From positions 124,001 through 188,000 of the forward strand of contig NZ_JBKOPS010000006.1 of NCBI RefSeq assembly GCF_047272945.1: 64,000 bases of DNA. The letters are read 5' to 3'. Source of the stretch: Rubrolithibacter danxiaensis. Lineage in GTDB: Bacteria; Bacteroidota; Bacteroidia; Sphingobacteriales; Sphingobacteriaceae. Below, in pieces: positions 1 to 8,531 of this stretch. The notes beneath the pieces are model-generated. The model ran no database searches, was not told the origin of the DNA, and saw nothing but the letters and a program-made list of their open reading frames with translations. Each line of letters opens with the position of its first letter. The first letter of the stretch is position 1. Position numbers and translations under genes: made by a program.

Positions 1-509
1 GCTCGAAAGGCTTTGAATCCAAACTAGATTCATTCTTTACCGTTCCCTGGAATCCCAATTATATCGCCAGGAATGTTTCCAGCTTCATAGGGCAGTATTG
101 CCATGGAAATCAGCCGGATCATGAAGCGCCTTTCGCTTATTATTTTATTGGTAAGCCTGAAAAATCGCAAAAAATAGTGGACACTATTCTGAATAATTTA
201 TATGGAATAGGGGATGAAGGCCTTGCTCTTTGCGGAATGGATGATGCGGGCGAAATGTCTTCCTGGTATGTTTTCAGCGCATTGGGCTTATATCCTTTCT
301 CTGCTACCGATCCTGAATATTTAGTAACGGTACCGCTTTTTGATGAAGTTAAATGGAAGTTAAACAGCGGCAATGTATTAACTATTAAAAAATCAGGCGC
401 AGGCCGGAATCTTAAATCTATTAAAGTGGACGGAAATGAAAAGAGCGGCTATTTTGTTCCGCATGAACTGTTGAAGAATGGAGGTGAAATAGAGATTTCA
501 GCAGAATAA
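1..509 (+). CDS. GH92 alpha-mannosidase, C-terminal part (5' truncated by window)
   Basis: The open frame runs from base 3 to the stop at 507-509 and lacks its N-terminus because the window starts inside the gene. The visible part carries hallmarks of glycoside hydrolase family 92: GNQPDHEAPFAY near the start and a GMDDAGEMSSWYVFSALGLYP stretch, followed by the C-terminal beta-sandwich end. GH92 enzymes are calcium-dependent exo-acting alpha-mannosidases, usually exported to the periplasm or cell surface to trim mannose from N-glycans or yeast mannan. Export cannot be judged because the signal peptide is outside. A strong terminator follows at about 582-610. Confidence 0.9.
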   Translation, partial: SKGFESKLDSFFTVPWNPNYIARNVSSFIGQYCHGNQPDHEAPFAYYFIGKPEKSQKIVDTILNNLYGIGDEGLALCGMDDAGEMSSWYVFSALGLYPFSATDPEYLVTVPLFDEVKWKLNSGNVLTIKKSGAGRNLKSIKVDGNEKSGYFVPHELLKNGGEIEISAE

Positions 510-581
510 TAAGATTGCAATTGTTAAACGTCTCCGCAAGGAGCTAAAAGTTCTCTCTTTTATTAGTTAATTTAGTTAGTT

Positions 582-611
582 AAGCCCTCATTTAAAATGA
601 GGGCTTTTTGT
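582..611 (+). terminator. Rho-independent terminator after GH92 gene
   Basis: AGCCCTCA (583-590) pairs with TGAGGGCT (598-605) around a TTTAAAA loop, followed by TTTTG. It lies between the GH92 gene and the convergent smpB gene. Confidence 0.8.
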
Positions 612-655
612 TTCTAATTTTATATTACCATGGAAGAATAATCGTATTAAATCAA

Positions 656-1108
656 CTATCGTTTCATAGCTCTGTCCAGTTCAATCTTGCTTTCACGTTC
701 TTTAATGGTATCCCGCTTATCAAACGCCTTTTTACCTTGCGCTAAACCTATTTCCAGCTTGGCAAATCCTCTTTCGCTTATAAAAAGCTGTAGCGGAACT
801 ATGGTAAATCCCTTTTCTTCGCTTTTGTCTTTCAGCTTTTTCAGTTCTTTTTTAGTTAACAGTAAGATTCGGTCGCGTTTGGCTTCATGGTTATAGAACG
901 AACCGTGCGAATATTCGGCAATATGCATATTGCGTACATAAAGCTGGTCATCCAGTATTGTGCAGAAAGCATCATTAATATTTGCTTTTCCGTCACGTAT
1001 TGATTTTATTTCTGTGCCCAGCAATTTTATCCCCGCGGTGTATTTATCCAGTATATGGTATTCGAAGTATGCTTTCTTATTACGTATGTTTAAATTCTTG
1101 TCTGACAT
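656..1108 (-). CDS. smpB: SsrA-binding protein SmpB
   Basis: This 150-residue protein has the normal SmpB length and sequence: NIRNKKAYFEYHI at the N-terminus, GTEIKSIRDGKANI, the FYNHEAKRDRILL stretch and a basic C-terminal tail ending RAMKR. SmpB binds tmRNA and brings it to stalled ribosomes for trans-translation, with the C-terminal tail reading the empty mRNA channel. The start lies 6 bp after the stop of the upstream outer-membrane protein gene, so both are probably cotranscribed. No tmRNA gene was seen in this window. Confidence 0.97.
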   Translation of the reverse strand: MSDKNLNIRNKKAYFEYHILDKYTAGIKLLGTEIKSIRDGKANINDAFCTILDDQLYVRNMHIAEYSHGSFYNHEAKRDRILLLTKKELKKLKDKSEEKGFTIVPLQLFISERGFAKLEIGLAQGKKAFDKRDTIKERESKIELDRAMKR

Positions 1109-1114
1109 AATGCG

Positions 1115-1960
1115 CTAATATCGAAAAGAAAATCCTGCAAAATAAACTTTATCTGAACCTTTCTCCAAGCCAATATTAACACCTGCATCCAGCTTGAAGT
1201 TTTTTGAAATGGAATAAGAAGGGCCTCCGTTTATATAAATTCCAAACTCTTCATTGGCGAAATCATAGTCGTAATAGCTCTCTGCAAAGAAGTTGAATTT
1301 GTCAGTAATCCCTTTGTTTATAACAAACGAGTTTAAAATGGATGCATGATATTTTTTATTCCAGTCATTTCTTAACAGGTCCACCTGAAGTTGCATCCCT
1401 AATTCCCAATCATTGTTCAGGTCTATAGAAAAAGGAAAGACAATTCCTCCTTCAATATGTTTGTTTTCAGACTTGGTAGCAGTAGGAAACGTAATATAGG
1501 GCATTACTGCAAATGCGGTTTTCCCGTAATCATTTCCCCAGATGTTTTTTTTAATTCGTGCTGTAATATCCCCAAATCCTCCGGAAGATGTGCTGATTTT
1601 TCCTGTGTTATCTTTAATGCGATAGCTCCTGTAGCTTTCCACAATAACATGAAGGTCTAGCGTATTTGTAATTCCAAATTTTAAATTTCCAACATTGTAA
1701 GAATTTTCAGTTATTGTAAAGTCTTCTTCTTTAGTCTTTACAGAACGGAAAATGTCTGCTTCGTATTGAAAATGTCCGGCATCAACGGTGTAAGCGCTTT
1801 CTGTAATATCAGGCCGGTCGGTTTCCATTTCCCGCATTTTTTGACGGGGAGTTGGATTTATAAAATTATAACCTTTTTTATTTAGCGATACAGTATCCTG
1901 CGCATTAACAATAGTACCCAGACATACGCAGAGAAAAAAAAGGCAGATGTGTTTTTTCAT
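1115..1960 (-). CDS. Outer-membrane beta-barrel protein, phenol MetA-type transporter family
   Basis: The 281-residue product begins with a signal peptide (MKKHICLFFLCVCLGTIVNAQ, likely cut after NA-Q). A Q-rich METDRPD(I/V)T segment follows, then alternating amphipathic strands ending in an aromatic residue (FSFRY), as expected for a barrel inserted by Bam. The TDRPDITES motif is typical of the PF13557 'MetA-pathway of phenol degradation' transporter-like family. The substrate is unknown. It lies 35 bp downstream of the Nramp metal transporter on the same strand, which suggests, without proof, a role in metal passage across the outer membrane. Confidence 0.75.
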   Translation of the reverse strand: MKKHICLFFLCVCLGTIVNAQDTVSLNKKGYNFINPTPRQKMREMETDRPDITESAYTVDAGHFQYEADIFRSVKTKEEDFTITENSYNVGNLKFGITNTLDLHVIVESYRSYRIKDNTGKISTSSGGFGDITARIKKNIWGNDYGKTAFAVMPYITFPTATKSENKHIEGGIVFPFSIDLNNDWELGMQLQVDLLRNDWNKKYHASILNSFVINKGITDKFNFFAESYYDYDFANEEFGIYINGGPSYSISKNFKLDAGVNIGLEKGSDKVYFAGFSFRY

Positions 1961-1995
1961 TAGAATTATTCGTTAACGGGTAGCAACTTGTGCGC

Positions 1996-3867
1996 CTATT
2001 TAATAATAAGAATAGGAATTGTTACTTTGTGCCTGACTGAATCTAATGTAGTTCCAAATAGTATATCGCTGATTCCGGCATGACCATGTGCACCCATTAC
2101 CAATAAATCCATTTTGTTGTTTTTTGCCAGTTCTGATATAGCTTGAGCTGGAGTACCGAAACCTATAAGTACTTTCGAATTATAACCCAGCCCTTGTAAG
2201 TTCGAGTGGTATTTATCAAGATTTTCTGCGTCGCTCACCGTTTCGTGGTCTAACACATTTTTTCCATGATACGCGGCTCCTGCGGTTTCTACAATATGTA
2301 TAAGCAGGTATTGCGCTTCTTTACCTCCCTGCATTAATGCATGCCGGATGGTATTCAGGTCATTCCTGGAAAAATCAACGGGTATCCCGATTCTTTTATA
2401 GTGTACAAGCTCCGGTTCTCCAAAATCAAGTGCTTTTCCATGAGGAGTATGGGATAAAGAATATGTATTTTTTTTAAGTAAGGGATAGATAAAGATAAAC
2501 AATAGCAAGGCGCCGATTCCAAAAGCAAGTGGAAGTATGAAGGTATATATCCACCAGTTTTGATCAGAACTGTTTATCCATGTGATTATTTCCTCAACAA
2601 CCAGTTTGGCATTTAATACAACTATTAGTGTTGCACTTGCCCATGCCAGTATCCTGGTTAAGGGTTTAATGGCAAATTCTTTCATTTGCGCTTTGTTTGA
2701 GTTGATATGAATAAGCGGGATAATTGCAAAGCCTAATTGCAAGCTCAAAACCACCTGACTTAACACAAGCAGCTCTCCAAGCGCATCTTCTCCGTAATAA
2801 ATAATAGTTGCAAATGCAGGAATAATAGCCAGAAGACGTGTTAATAATCTTCTTAACCAGGGTTGTATCCTTAAATTAAGATGCCCTTCCATTACAATTT
2901 GTCCTGCAAGGGTACCTGTTATTGTCGAGCTTTGTCCGGCGGCTATTAAAGCAATTGCGAATAATGTTGGAGCCAGCGAACCGAAAATGTTATCAAGGAG
3001 TTTATAGGCGTCTTGTATTTCTGCAACTTGGTATAAGCCATTTTTATAGAAAGCTGCTGCGGCAAGAATTAAAATGGATGCATTTACAAAAAATGCAAGG
3101 TTAAGCGCTATTGTTGTATCAAGTAAATTGAATTTTAAAGCTTCGGCTATTCCTTTGTTACTTCTTTCTATTTTACGGGTTTGCACCAGCGATGAATGCA
3201 GGTATAAATTATGAGGCATAACGGTTGCGCCAATAATACCGATGGCGATATACAAGATGTTTCCCGAAAGGAAAGAGGGTTCAAATCCAGATGCAACTTC
3301 TGCAAGATCAGGTTTTACGATAAAAATTTCTACTAAAAAAGATACGCCTATAATAAATACCATCGAAACGATAAATCGTTCCATTATTTGCATCCCTTTA
3401 TTCATTAAAAACAACAGGAGAAAGGTGTCAAGGATAGTAATAGAAATTCCCCATATAAGCGGAAGTCCGAAAAGAAGGTTTAAGCCGATGGCCATTCCAA
3501 TAATTTCAGCCAGGTCGCAGGCTATAATTGCAATCTGGGCTAAAAAATAAAGCGGGTAATTTACAAAGCGGGGATAAGTTTGGCGGGACGCCTGAGCAAG
3601 GTCTAACCCGCGTACAATTCCTAAACGTGAGCTAAGTGATTGTAATAGTAAAGCAATCAGGTTCGACATTAGAAGTACCCAGAGCAACTTATATCCGAAT
3701 TGGCTTCCGCCTGCAATGTCGGTAGCCCAGTTCCCCGGATCCATATACCCCACACTTACTAAATATGCGGGCCCCAGGAATGAGAGTATTTTTCTCCAGC
3801 CTTTTTTGTGCTCTGTTTTTACTGAAGAATGCACTTCACTTAACGATTCACTTTGGTTATAGTTCAT
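1996..3867 (-). CDS. mntH: Nramp/MntH divalent metal transporter fused to a UspA domain
   Basis: A 623-residue fusion. Residues about 25-440 are an Nramp transporter with the two metal-site signatures visible: DPGN in helix 1 (YMDPGNWATDIAGG) and MPH in helix 6 (GATVMPHNLYLHS). It should import Mn(II) or Fe(II) with protons across the inner membrane. Residues about 480-623 form a universal stress protein domain ending in the nucleotide-binding signature GAHGHAGISDILFGTT. Nramp-UspA fusions are known in Bacteroidota. The start codon overlaps the stop of the upstream mntR-like gene by ATGA, giving translational coupling with its metal-sensing repressor. Mn(II) as main substrate is inferred from that context. 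Confidence 0.93.
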   Translation of the reverse strand: MNYNQSESLSEVHSSVKTEHKKGWRKILSFLGPAYLVSVGYMDPGNWATDIAGGSQFGYKLLWVLLMSNLIALLLQSLSSRLGIVRGLDLAQASRQTYPRFVNYPLYFLAQIAIIACDLAEIIGMAIGLNLLFGLPLIWGISITILDTFLLLFLMNKGMQIMERFIVSMVFIIGVSFLVEIFIVKPDLAEVASGFEPSFLSGNILYIAIGIIGATVMPHNLYLHSSLVQTRKIERSNKGIAEALKFNLLDTTIALNLAFFVNASILILAAAAFYKNGLYQVAEIQDAYKLLDNIFGSLAPTLFAIALIAAGQSSTITGTLAGQIVMEGHLNLRIQPWLRRLLTRLLAIIPAFATIIYYGEDALGELLVLSQVVLSLQLGFAIIPLIHINSNKAQMKEFAIKPLTRILAWASATLIVVLNAKLVVEEIITWINSSDQNWWIYTFILPLAFGIGALLLFIFIYPLLKKNTYSLSHTPHGKALDFGEPELVHYKRIGIPVDFSRNDLNTIRHALMQGGKEAQYLLIHIVETAGAAYHGKNVLDHETVSDAENLDKYHSNLQGLGYNSKVLIGFGTPAQAISELAKNNKMDLLVMGAHGHAGISDILFGTTLDSVRHKVTIPILIIK

Positions 3868-4517
3868 ACTGTTAATATGTTTTTAGCAACATCTCTGCTT
3901 ATTGTTAATTCATTTCCTGTATTGACATACAGAATTACGGAGCCATCAAACTCGATTATTTCCTTTACAGTTATTTCCCTGCCAAGCGTTAACCCAATTT
4001 TTTCCAGGTACTGAAGAAACTTGGATGAATGCTCTTTTACACCCGAAATGATACCTCGTTCTCCTGTCGGCATTTTACTGATGGGGGTAAACTCCTTATC
4101 CATAAATTTTCCATTCTTATCCGGTATCGGGTCGCCGTGAGGATCTGCTTTCGGATACCCTAAAAACTCCTCCAGCCTGTTTATAAGCATTTCGGAATTT
4201 ATATGTTCAAGTTCTTCAGCAATGTCATGCACTTCATCCCATTTGAACTGTAATTTATCCATTAAAAAAACCTCCCATAAACGATGGCGCCTCACAATAT
4301 TAACTGCGGTTTTTTTTCCTTTATCTGTTAATGTTACTCCCTGGTACCTGATGTAGTTTATTAACTCTTTATCTGCCAGTTTTTTCATCATATCGGTAAC
4401 AGATGAAGCCTTTGTACTGATCATTTCGGCAATACTATTTGTGCTAACTGCGATGCTTCCATTGTGACTTAAATGGTAGATGGTTTTTAAATAGTTTTCT
4501 TCAGTTAACGAGTTCAT
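3864..4517 (-). CDS. mntR: DtxR/MntR-family metal-dependent repressor
   Basis: This 217-residue protein has an N-terminal winged helix (LTEENYLKTIYHLS...STNSIAEMI), a dimerisation and metal-binding region with RRHRLWEVFLMDKL and HDIAEELEHI, and a C-terminal FeoA/SH3-like domain from about residue 150. The His/Glu residues of the metal site seen in DtxR/MntR proteins are present. It would repress metal uptake when Mn or Fe is plentiful. It is the first gene of the unit with mntH (4-bp overlap). A palindrome 33 bp upstream of the start (4550-4565) is a likely operator for autoregulation. Whether it senses Mn or Fe cannot be told from sequence alone. Confidence 0.92.
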   Translation of the reverse strand: MNSLTEENYLKTIYHLSHNGSIAVSTNSIAEMISTKASSVTDMMKKLADKELINYIRYQGVTLTDKGKKTAVNIVRRHRLWEVFLMDKLQFKWDEVHDIAEELEHINSEMLINRLEEFLGYPKADPHGDPIPDKNGKFMDKEFTPISKMPTGERGIISGVKEHSSKFLQYLEKIGLTLGREITVKEIIEFDGSVILYVNTGNELTISRDVAKNILTV

Positions 4518-4549
4518 GGAATTAATGTTTAAACAAATCTAATTAAATT

Positions 4550-4565
4550 TTTAGATTACTCTAAA
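4550..4565. promoter_or_regulatory. Candidate MntR/DtxR operator palindrome
   Basis: The sequence TTTAGA-TTAC-TCTAAA is a 6+6 bp perfect inverted repeat with a 4-bp centre. It lies between the divergent mntR and lrp-like genes. The spacing and arm length resemble DtxR/MntR boxes, and it would cover the promoter region of mntR. Assignment is by position and symmetry only. Confidence 0.55.
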
Positions 4566-4608
4566 TAATAAAAAATATTTTGAATTGATTTAAAACCTAT
4601 TTTTGAAT

Positions 4609-5079
4609 ATGGCATTTGAATTGGATAAAACAGATCTTCAGATTTTAAAAATTCTTCAGGAAAATGGGAGGATAACTAATCTTCAGCTGTCTAATGAGAT
4701 TGGTCTTTCGCCAGCACCTACATTAGAAAGGACAAGAAAACTTGAAAATGCAGGTTTTATAAAAAGTTACCATGCGCTGGTAGATGAAGAAATGCTGGGT
4801 TTAGGAATAAAAACGTTTATTCAGATTCAATTGGATTTCCATAAAAATAATACCATACAAACTTTTGTTGATGAGGTAAAACAAATAAAAGAAATTACAG
4901 AATGTCATCACGTTACGGGCAACTGTGATTTTATTCTGAAAGTGTATGTTAAGGATATAAAGGCGTATGAACGACTGATTATGGATAAGATCAGCAAGAT
5001 CAGTGTAGTGAAAACTTTTCAAACCATGATTATTCTCTCTACAAGTAAAAAAGAACCTTCGGTGCCGTTGGAGTATTAA
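4609..5079 (+). CDS. Lrp/AsnC-family transcriptional regulator
   Basis: The 156-residue protein begins ELDKTDLQILKILQENGRITNLQLSNEIGLSPAPTLERTRKLE, the canonical Lrp/AsnC helix-turn-helix. A RAM (ligand-binding) domain follows, with a VTGNCDFILKV segment and a conserved KTFQTMIILSTSKK end. Such proteins form octamers and respond to amino acids. The ATG at 4609 is chosen over a TTG two codons upstream. It is divergent from mntR and stands alone before ung on the other strand, so its targets are unknown. Confidence 0.92.
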   Translation: MAFELDKTDLQILKILQENGRITNLQLSNEIGLSPAPTLERTRKLENAGFIKSYHALVDEEMLGLGIKTFIQIQLDFHKNNTIQTFVDEVKQIKEITECHHVTGNCDFILKVYVKDIKAYERLIMDKISKISVVKTFQTMIILSTSKKEPSVPLEY

Positions 5080-5088
5080 TATGGAACT

Positions 5089-5763
5089 TTATATCTGCCA
5101 GTCAATCTCTCCCTTCCCGTTCTCTTGTAAAATTTCATTTACTTTTGAAAAGTGACGGCATCCAAAAAAGCCATTCTCTGCCGAGTAGGGTGAAGGATGT
5201 GCCGCTTTTAAAACAGTATGTTTCTCCTGGTCAATTAATGGGATTTTAGCTTGTGCGTTTTTTCCCCATAATAAAAACACCAGGCCTTCTTTCCCGTAAG
5301 ATAGTTCTTTTATTGCCTGATCTGTAAAAATTTCCCAGCCTTTATTATGATGAGAAGCGGGCTGTCCTGCCCGAACCGTTAAGGTGGCATTTAAAAGTAA
5401 AACTCCTTCGTCTGCCCATTTTGTTAAATCTCCATGACCAGGATATTGAAATCCGGGAATATCGGTTTCAAGCTCTTTATAAATATTTCTCAATGAGGGT
5501 GGTATTGTTACCCCTTTCGGAACTGAAAATGAAAGTCCCATTGCCTGGTTTTTTCCATGATAAGGATCCTGTCCTAAAATGATTGCTTTTACTTTATTGA
5601 AAGGAGTGTGGTGAAAAGCATTGAAAATTAAATTTCCGGGAGGATAAATTGTTTTCCCTTCCTCTTTTTCTTTCTGAAGAAAGGATTTTAAATGCTTCAT
5701 ATAATCTTTTTCAAATTCTTTCCCGAGTAATTCTTTCCATGATTCTTCCAGTTGTACAGACAT
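5089..5763 (-). CDS. ung: Uracil-DNA glycosylase, family 1
   Basis: This 224-residue enzyme has the water-activating motif GQDPYHG (residues 64-70, catalytic Asp66), a LLLNATLTVRAGQPASHHNKGW segment and the DNA-intercalation motif HPSPYS. It removes uracil from DNA to start base-excision repair in the cytoplasm. Its length is normal for family 1 Ung. It converges on the Lrp gene with only 9 bp between stops and is divergent from the TPR gene at 5834. A 23-bp inverted repeat lies in the shared upstream region. Confidence 0.97.
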   Translation of the reverse strand: MSVQLEESWKELLGKEFEKDYMKHLKSFLQKEKEEGKTIYPPGNLIFNAFHHTPFNKVKAIILGQDPYHGKNQAMGLSFSVPKGVTIPPSLRNIYKELETDIPGFQYPGHGDLTKWADEGVLLLNATLTVRAGQPASHHNKGWEIFTDQAIKELSYGKEGLVFLLWGKNAQAKIPLIDQEKHTVLKAAHPSPYSAENGFFGCRHFSKVNEILQENGKGEIDWQI

Positions 5764-5796
5764 AATTCGAACGTTTATGTTGGTTAAGCCGTTAAA

Positions 5797-5819
5797 TTAG
5801 CAGATATTTGTGCTGCTAA
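5797..5819. promoter_or_regulatory. Inverted repeat between ung and the TPR-protein gene
   Basis: TTAGCAG (5797-5803) and CTGCTAA (5813-5819) are perfect 7-bp inverted arms around a 9-bp centre. The centre overlaps a promoter-like GATATTTG facing the plus-strand gene. It could be an operator for either divergent gene. No known regulator consensus is recognised. Confidence 0.4.
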
Positions 5820-5833
5820 AATAAAAAAAATAG

Positions 5834-6385
5834 ATGCCTAATTTTATAAGATTAATTATTGCCTTTGTACTGCTTGGAGCTTCTGTTGCCCTAATGGTTT
5901 TTGGATATTGGGGGTGGGGAATATTGGGAATATTGTTAGCTGTAATTGTGTTTGTGACCTTCTTTTTTAATGAAAATATGCTGATTGCACAGTACTATTT
6001 ACGCAAAGAAAATATGGACAAAGCGCAGCAATGGCTTAATAAAATAACTAATTATGAGAAACAATTGATGCGTGGCCAGCATGGATATTATCATCTTTTA
6101 TTGGGATTAATTGAATCCAGGAAGGCACCCATGCAATCTGAAAAGTATTTTAAAAGAGCGCTTTCTCTGGGTATGACTATGGATCATAATGTTGCGCTGG
6201 CAAAATTAAGTTTGGCGGGTATTGCTATGGCAAAAAGAAATAAGCGGGAGGCAACTATGTATCTTCAGGAAGCAAAAAAAGCAGATAAGAACAAGCTTTT
6301 AGCGGAGCAGATAAAAATGATGCAGGGGCAAATGTCTCAGATGGACCGTACAGTAGTTCAGAGCAGAGGATTCAGGAATCGATAG
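5834..6385 (+). CDS. Membrane-anchored TPR-like protein of unknown function
   Basis: This 183-residue product starts with two closely spaced hydrophobic helices (about residues 4-22 and 27-46). A helical, TPR-like cytoplasmic part follows, with repeats such as AQYYLRKENMDKAQQWLNKI and KYFKRALSLGMTMDHNVALAKLSLAGIAMAKRNKREA. The end is basic and Q/M rich. I do not recognise a named family. Similar two-helix plus TPR proteins are common as conserved hypotheticals in Bacteroidota and may scaffold envelope complexes (inference). Confidence 0.7.
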   Translation: MPNFIRLIIAFVLLGASVALMVFGYWGWGILGILLAVIVFVTFFFNENMLIAQYYLRKENMDKAQQWLNKITNYEKQLMRGQHGYYHLLLGLIESRKAPMQSEKYFKRALSLGMTMDHNVALAKLSLAGIAMAKRNKREATMYLQEAKKADKNKLLAEQIKMMQGQMSQMDRTVVQSRGFRNR

Positions 6386-6393
6386 TAGAAATT

Positions 6394-6609
6394 CTATTTC
6401 TCATTCAAATTATCAAAACGGACTGAAAGGTCTGAATAAGAAACTTTTCTGATAAGTTCTTCATCCTGGTCTTCATATTTATTCTGGGTAAAAAAATCTT
6501 CAGATTGAATTCGTTTTAACAACTGGTTGATAAAAGAAAGGTCAAATTCTTCCTTATTTAGTTTAATCAGGTATTCTCTGTCGGTAATTTCAAGACTTGA
6601 TGTTTTCAT
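6394..6609 (-). CDS. Small hypothetical protein
   Basis: The ATG at 6609 gives a 71-residue acidic protein beginning MKTSSLEITDREYLIKL. The open frame extends further 5', but that extension would run into the lysS terminator, so the internal ATG is preferred. The sequence has a short beta-strand then a helix (FDLSFINQLLKRIQSE), reminiscent of small antidote-like proteins common in Bacteroidota. No toxin partner is adjacent, and no function can be assigned. Confidence 0.5.
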   Translation of the reverse strand: MKTSSLEITDREYLIKLNKEEFDLSFINQLLKRIQSEDFFTQNKYEDQDEELIRKVSYSDLSVRFDNLNEK

Positions 6610-6633
6610 AATTTGTACTATTTGTCGGTCTAA

Positions 6634-6673
6634 AAATAAAAGAAGCCTGTTAACTAACAATTAACAGGCCTTT
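6634..6673 (-). terminator. Terminator of lysS
   Basis: GCCTGTTAA and TTAACAGGC form a perfect 9-bp stem (about 6645-6669). Read on the minus strand it is followed by TTCTTTTATTTTT. It lies about 30 bp past the lysS stop. Confidence 0.8.
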
Positions 6674-6701
6674 AAGTTTTTGTTAAAAGGGAATGATTTT
6701 A

Positions 6702-8423
6702 CTATTCAAACCAGTTCATTACTTCTTCTTTAGAAGGCATTGTAATATCAAGTTTCAGTTTTTTACGCATTCCTCCCAGGTCGTTAAAAACCTTATTGGG
6801 ATTTGCTGCCTTTAAGTCTTCAATAGTATTAAAACCCATTTTAAGCAGAACTGGAACCCATTCGGCAGGAACTCCAACAGCAACAAAGTCATCTACAGAA
6901 GCAACTTTTAATTTCTTTTCGGGCCGCATTTGGGGGAAGAACAGCACTTCCTGAATAGTGCTTTGATTGGTCATCAGCATTACCAGTCGGTCTATTCCAA
7001 TTCCAAGTCCGGATGTGGGAGGCATTCCATATTCTAAAGCCCGTAAAAAGTCTTCATCCATAGCCATTGCTTCTTCATCGCCTCTGTTCGCCAGCAATAA
7101 CTGATCTTCAAAGCGTTCACGCTGGTCCAATGGATCATTTAACTCTGAATACGCGTTAGCAATTTCTTTACCGTTAACAAATAACTCGAAACGCTCTACC
7201 AAACCCTCTTTATTTCTGTGCTTTTTAGCTAAAGGGGTCATTTCAATAGGATAATCGGTAATATAAGTTGGCTGAATAAGATTAGCTTCAACTTTTGCGC
7301 CGAAAATTTCATCTATTAATTTTCCTTTACCCATTGATGCATCCACTTCTATAGCCAGATCGCGACAAACCTGCCTTAATGCATTTTCGTCCATTTCAGA
7401 AACATCGATTCCCGTATATTTCTTAATAGAATCGTACATGGAAAGTTTCTCGTAAGGGCCTGCAAAATCTATTTCCTGTTCTCCAACTTTAACTTTTGTG
7501 TCTCCGTTAACTGCTAAAGCTACTTTCTCCAGGCATTCTTCTACCATTGCCATCATCCAGATATAATCTTTATAGGCCACATAAATTTCCATAGAAGTAA
7601 ATTCCGGGTTATGAGTACGGTCCATTCCTTCATTTCGGAACATTTTTCCAAATTCATAAACACCATCAAAACCGGCAACAATAAGCCTTTTCAGATACAA
7701 CTCATTCGCTATCCTCAAAAATAGCGGCATATCGAGTGTGTTGTGGTGGGTTTTAAAAGGTCTTGCAGCAGCTCCACCGTGTATAGGCTGTAAAATCGGA
7801 GTTTCTACTTCCATCCATCCCTGTTCTGTAAAGTAATTACGCATGGTGTTAATTACTTTTGAACGATTAATAAAAATTTGTTTCAGGTGCGGGTTTACAG
7901 TCAGGTCAACGTAACGCTGACGATAACGAAGTTCAGGATCTGTAAATCCATCATACACATGTCCTTCATCATCGCGTTTTACGATAGGAAGAGGTTTTAG
8001 AGATTTTGAAAGAACCTTTAGTTCCGAAACATGTATAGAAATTTCTCCGGTTTGGGTGGTAAAAACATAACCTCTTATTCCTATGAAATCACCTATGTCC
8101 AGTAGCTTTTTGAATACCGTATTATATAAGGTTTTATCTTCACCCGGGCAGATGTCATCCCGTTTAATGTATGCCTGTATTCTTCCGGTCGAATCCTGTA
8201 ATTCTACAAAAGATGCACTTCCCATGATGCGGCGACTCATTATACGTCCCGCAAAGCTTATGTTTTTATAGTTGGTTTTATCCCGCTCGTAATTTTCCTT
8301 AATATCTTTTGCATTAACATTAATGTCGAACGCTTCTGCAGGGTAGGGGTCAATTCCAAGTTTGCGTAGCTCCTGCAGGGCTTCCCGCCGTAATATTTCC
8401 TGTTCGGATAAACCTATACTCAT
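6702..8423 (-). CDS. lysS: Lysyl-tRNA synthetase, class II
   Basis: This 573-residue protein has an N-terminal OB-fold anticodon-binding domain (about 50-160) and a class II catalytic core with motif 2 (FRNEGMDRTHNPEFTSMEIYVAY) and motif 3 (GLGIGIDRLVMLMTNQSTIQEVLFFPQMRPE). After motif 3 there is an extra tail of about 70 residues (VASVDDFVAVGVPAEWVPVLLKMGFNTIEDLKAAN...), a helix-hairpin-helix-like extension common in Bacteroidota LysS. It charges tRNA-Lys. It appears monocistronic, with its own terminator. Confidence 0.97.
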   Translation of the reverse strand: MSIGLSEQEILRREALQELRKLGIDPYPAEAFDINVNAKDIKENYERDKTNYKNISFAGRIMSRRIMGSASFVELQDSTGRIQAYIKRDDICPGEDKTLYNTVFKKLLDIGDFIGIRGYVFTTQTGEISIHVSELKVLSKSLKPLPIVKRDDEGHVYDGFTDPELRYRQRYVDLTVNPHLKQIFINRSKVINTMRNYFTEQGWMEVETPILQPIHGGAAARPFKTHHNTLDMPLFLRIANELYLKRLIVAGFDGVYEFGKMFRNEGMDRTHNPEFTSMEIYVAYKDYIWMMAMVEECLEKVALAVNGDTKVKVGEQEIDFAGPYEKLSMYDSIKKYTGIDVSEMDENALRQVCRDLAIEVDASMGKGKLIDEIFGAKVEANLIQPTYITDYPIEMTPLAKKHRNKEGLVERFELFVNGKEIANAYSELNDPLDQRERFEDQLLLANRGDEEAMAMDEDFLRALEYGMPPTSGLGIGIDRLVMLMTNQSTIQEVLFFPQMRPEKKLKVASVDDFVAVGVPAEWVPVLLKMGFNTIEDLKAANPNKVFNDLGGMRKKLKLDITMPSKEEVMNWFE

Positions 8424-8469
8424 CTGTTTTAAATTTTTGCAAAAATACTTTTTTTATCGGATGACGACG

Positions 8470-8508
8470 AGATGTTTAAAAAACAAAAAAGCATCTTTTC
8501 AGATGCTT
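8470..8508 (-). terminator. Terminator of the acyl-CoA synthetase gene
   Basis: AGCATCT (8490-8496) pairs with AGATGCT (8501-8507). On the minus strand a TTTTTTGTTTTTT run follows, just past the stop at 8532. Confidence 0.75.
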
Positions 8509-8531
8509 GATACAATAAAGAACAATCGATT

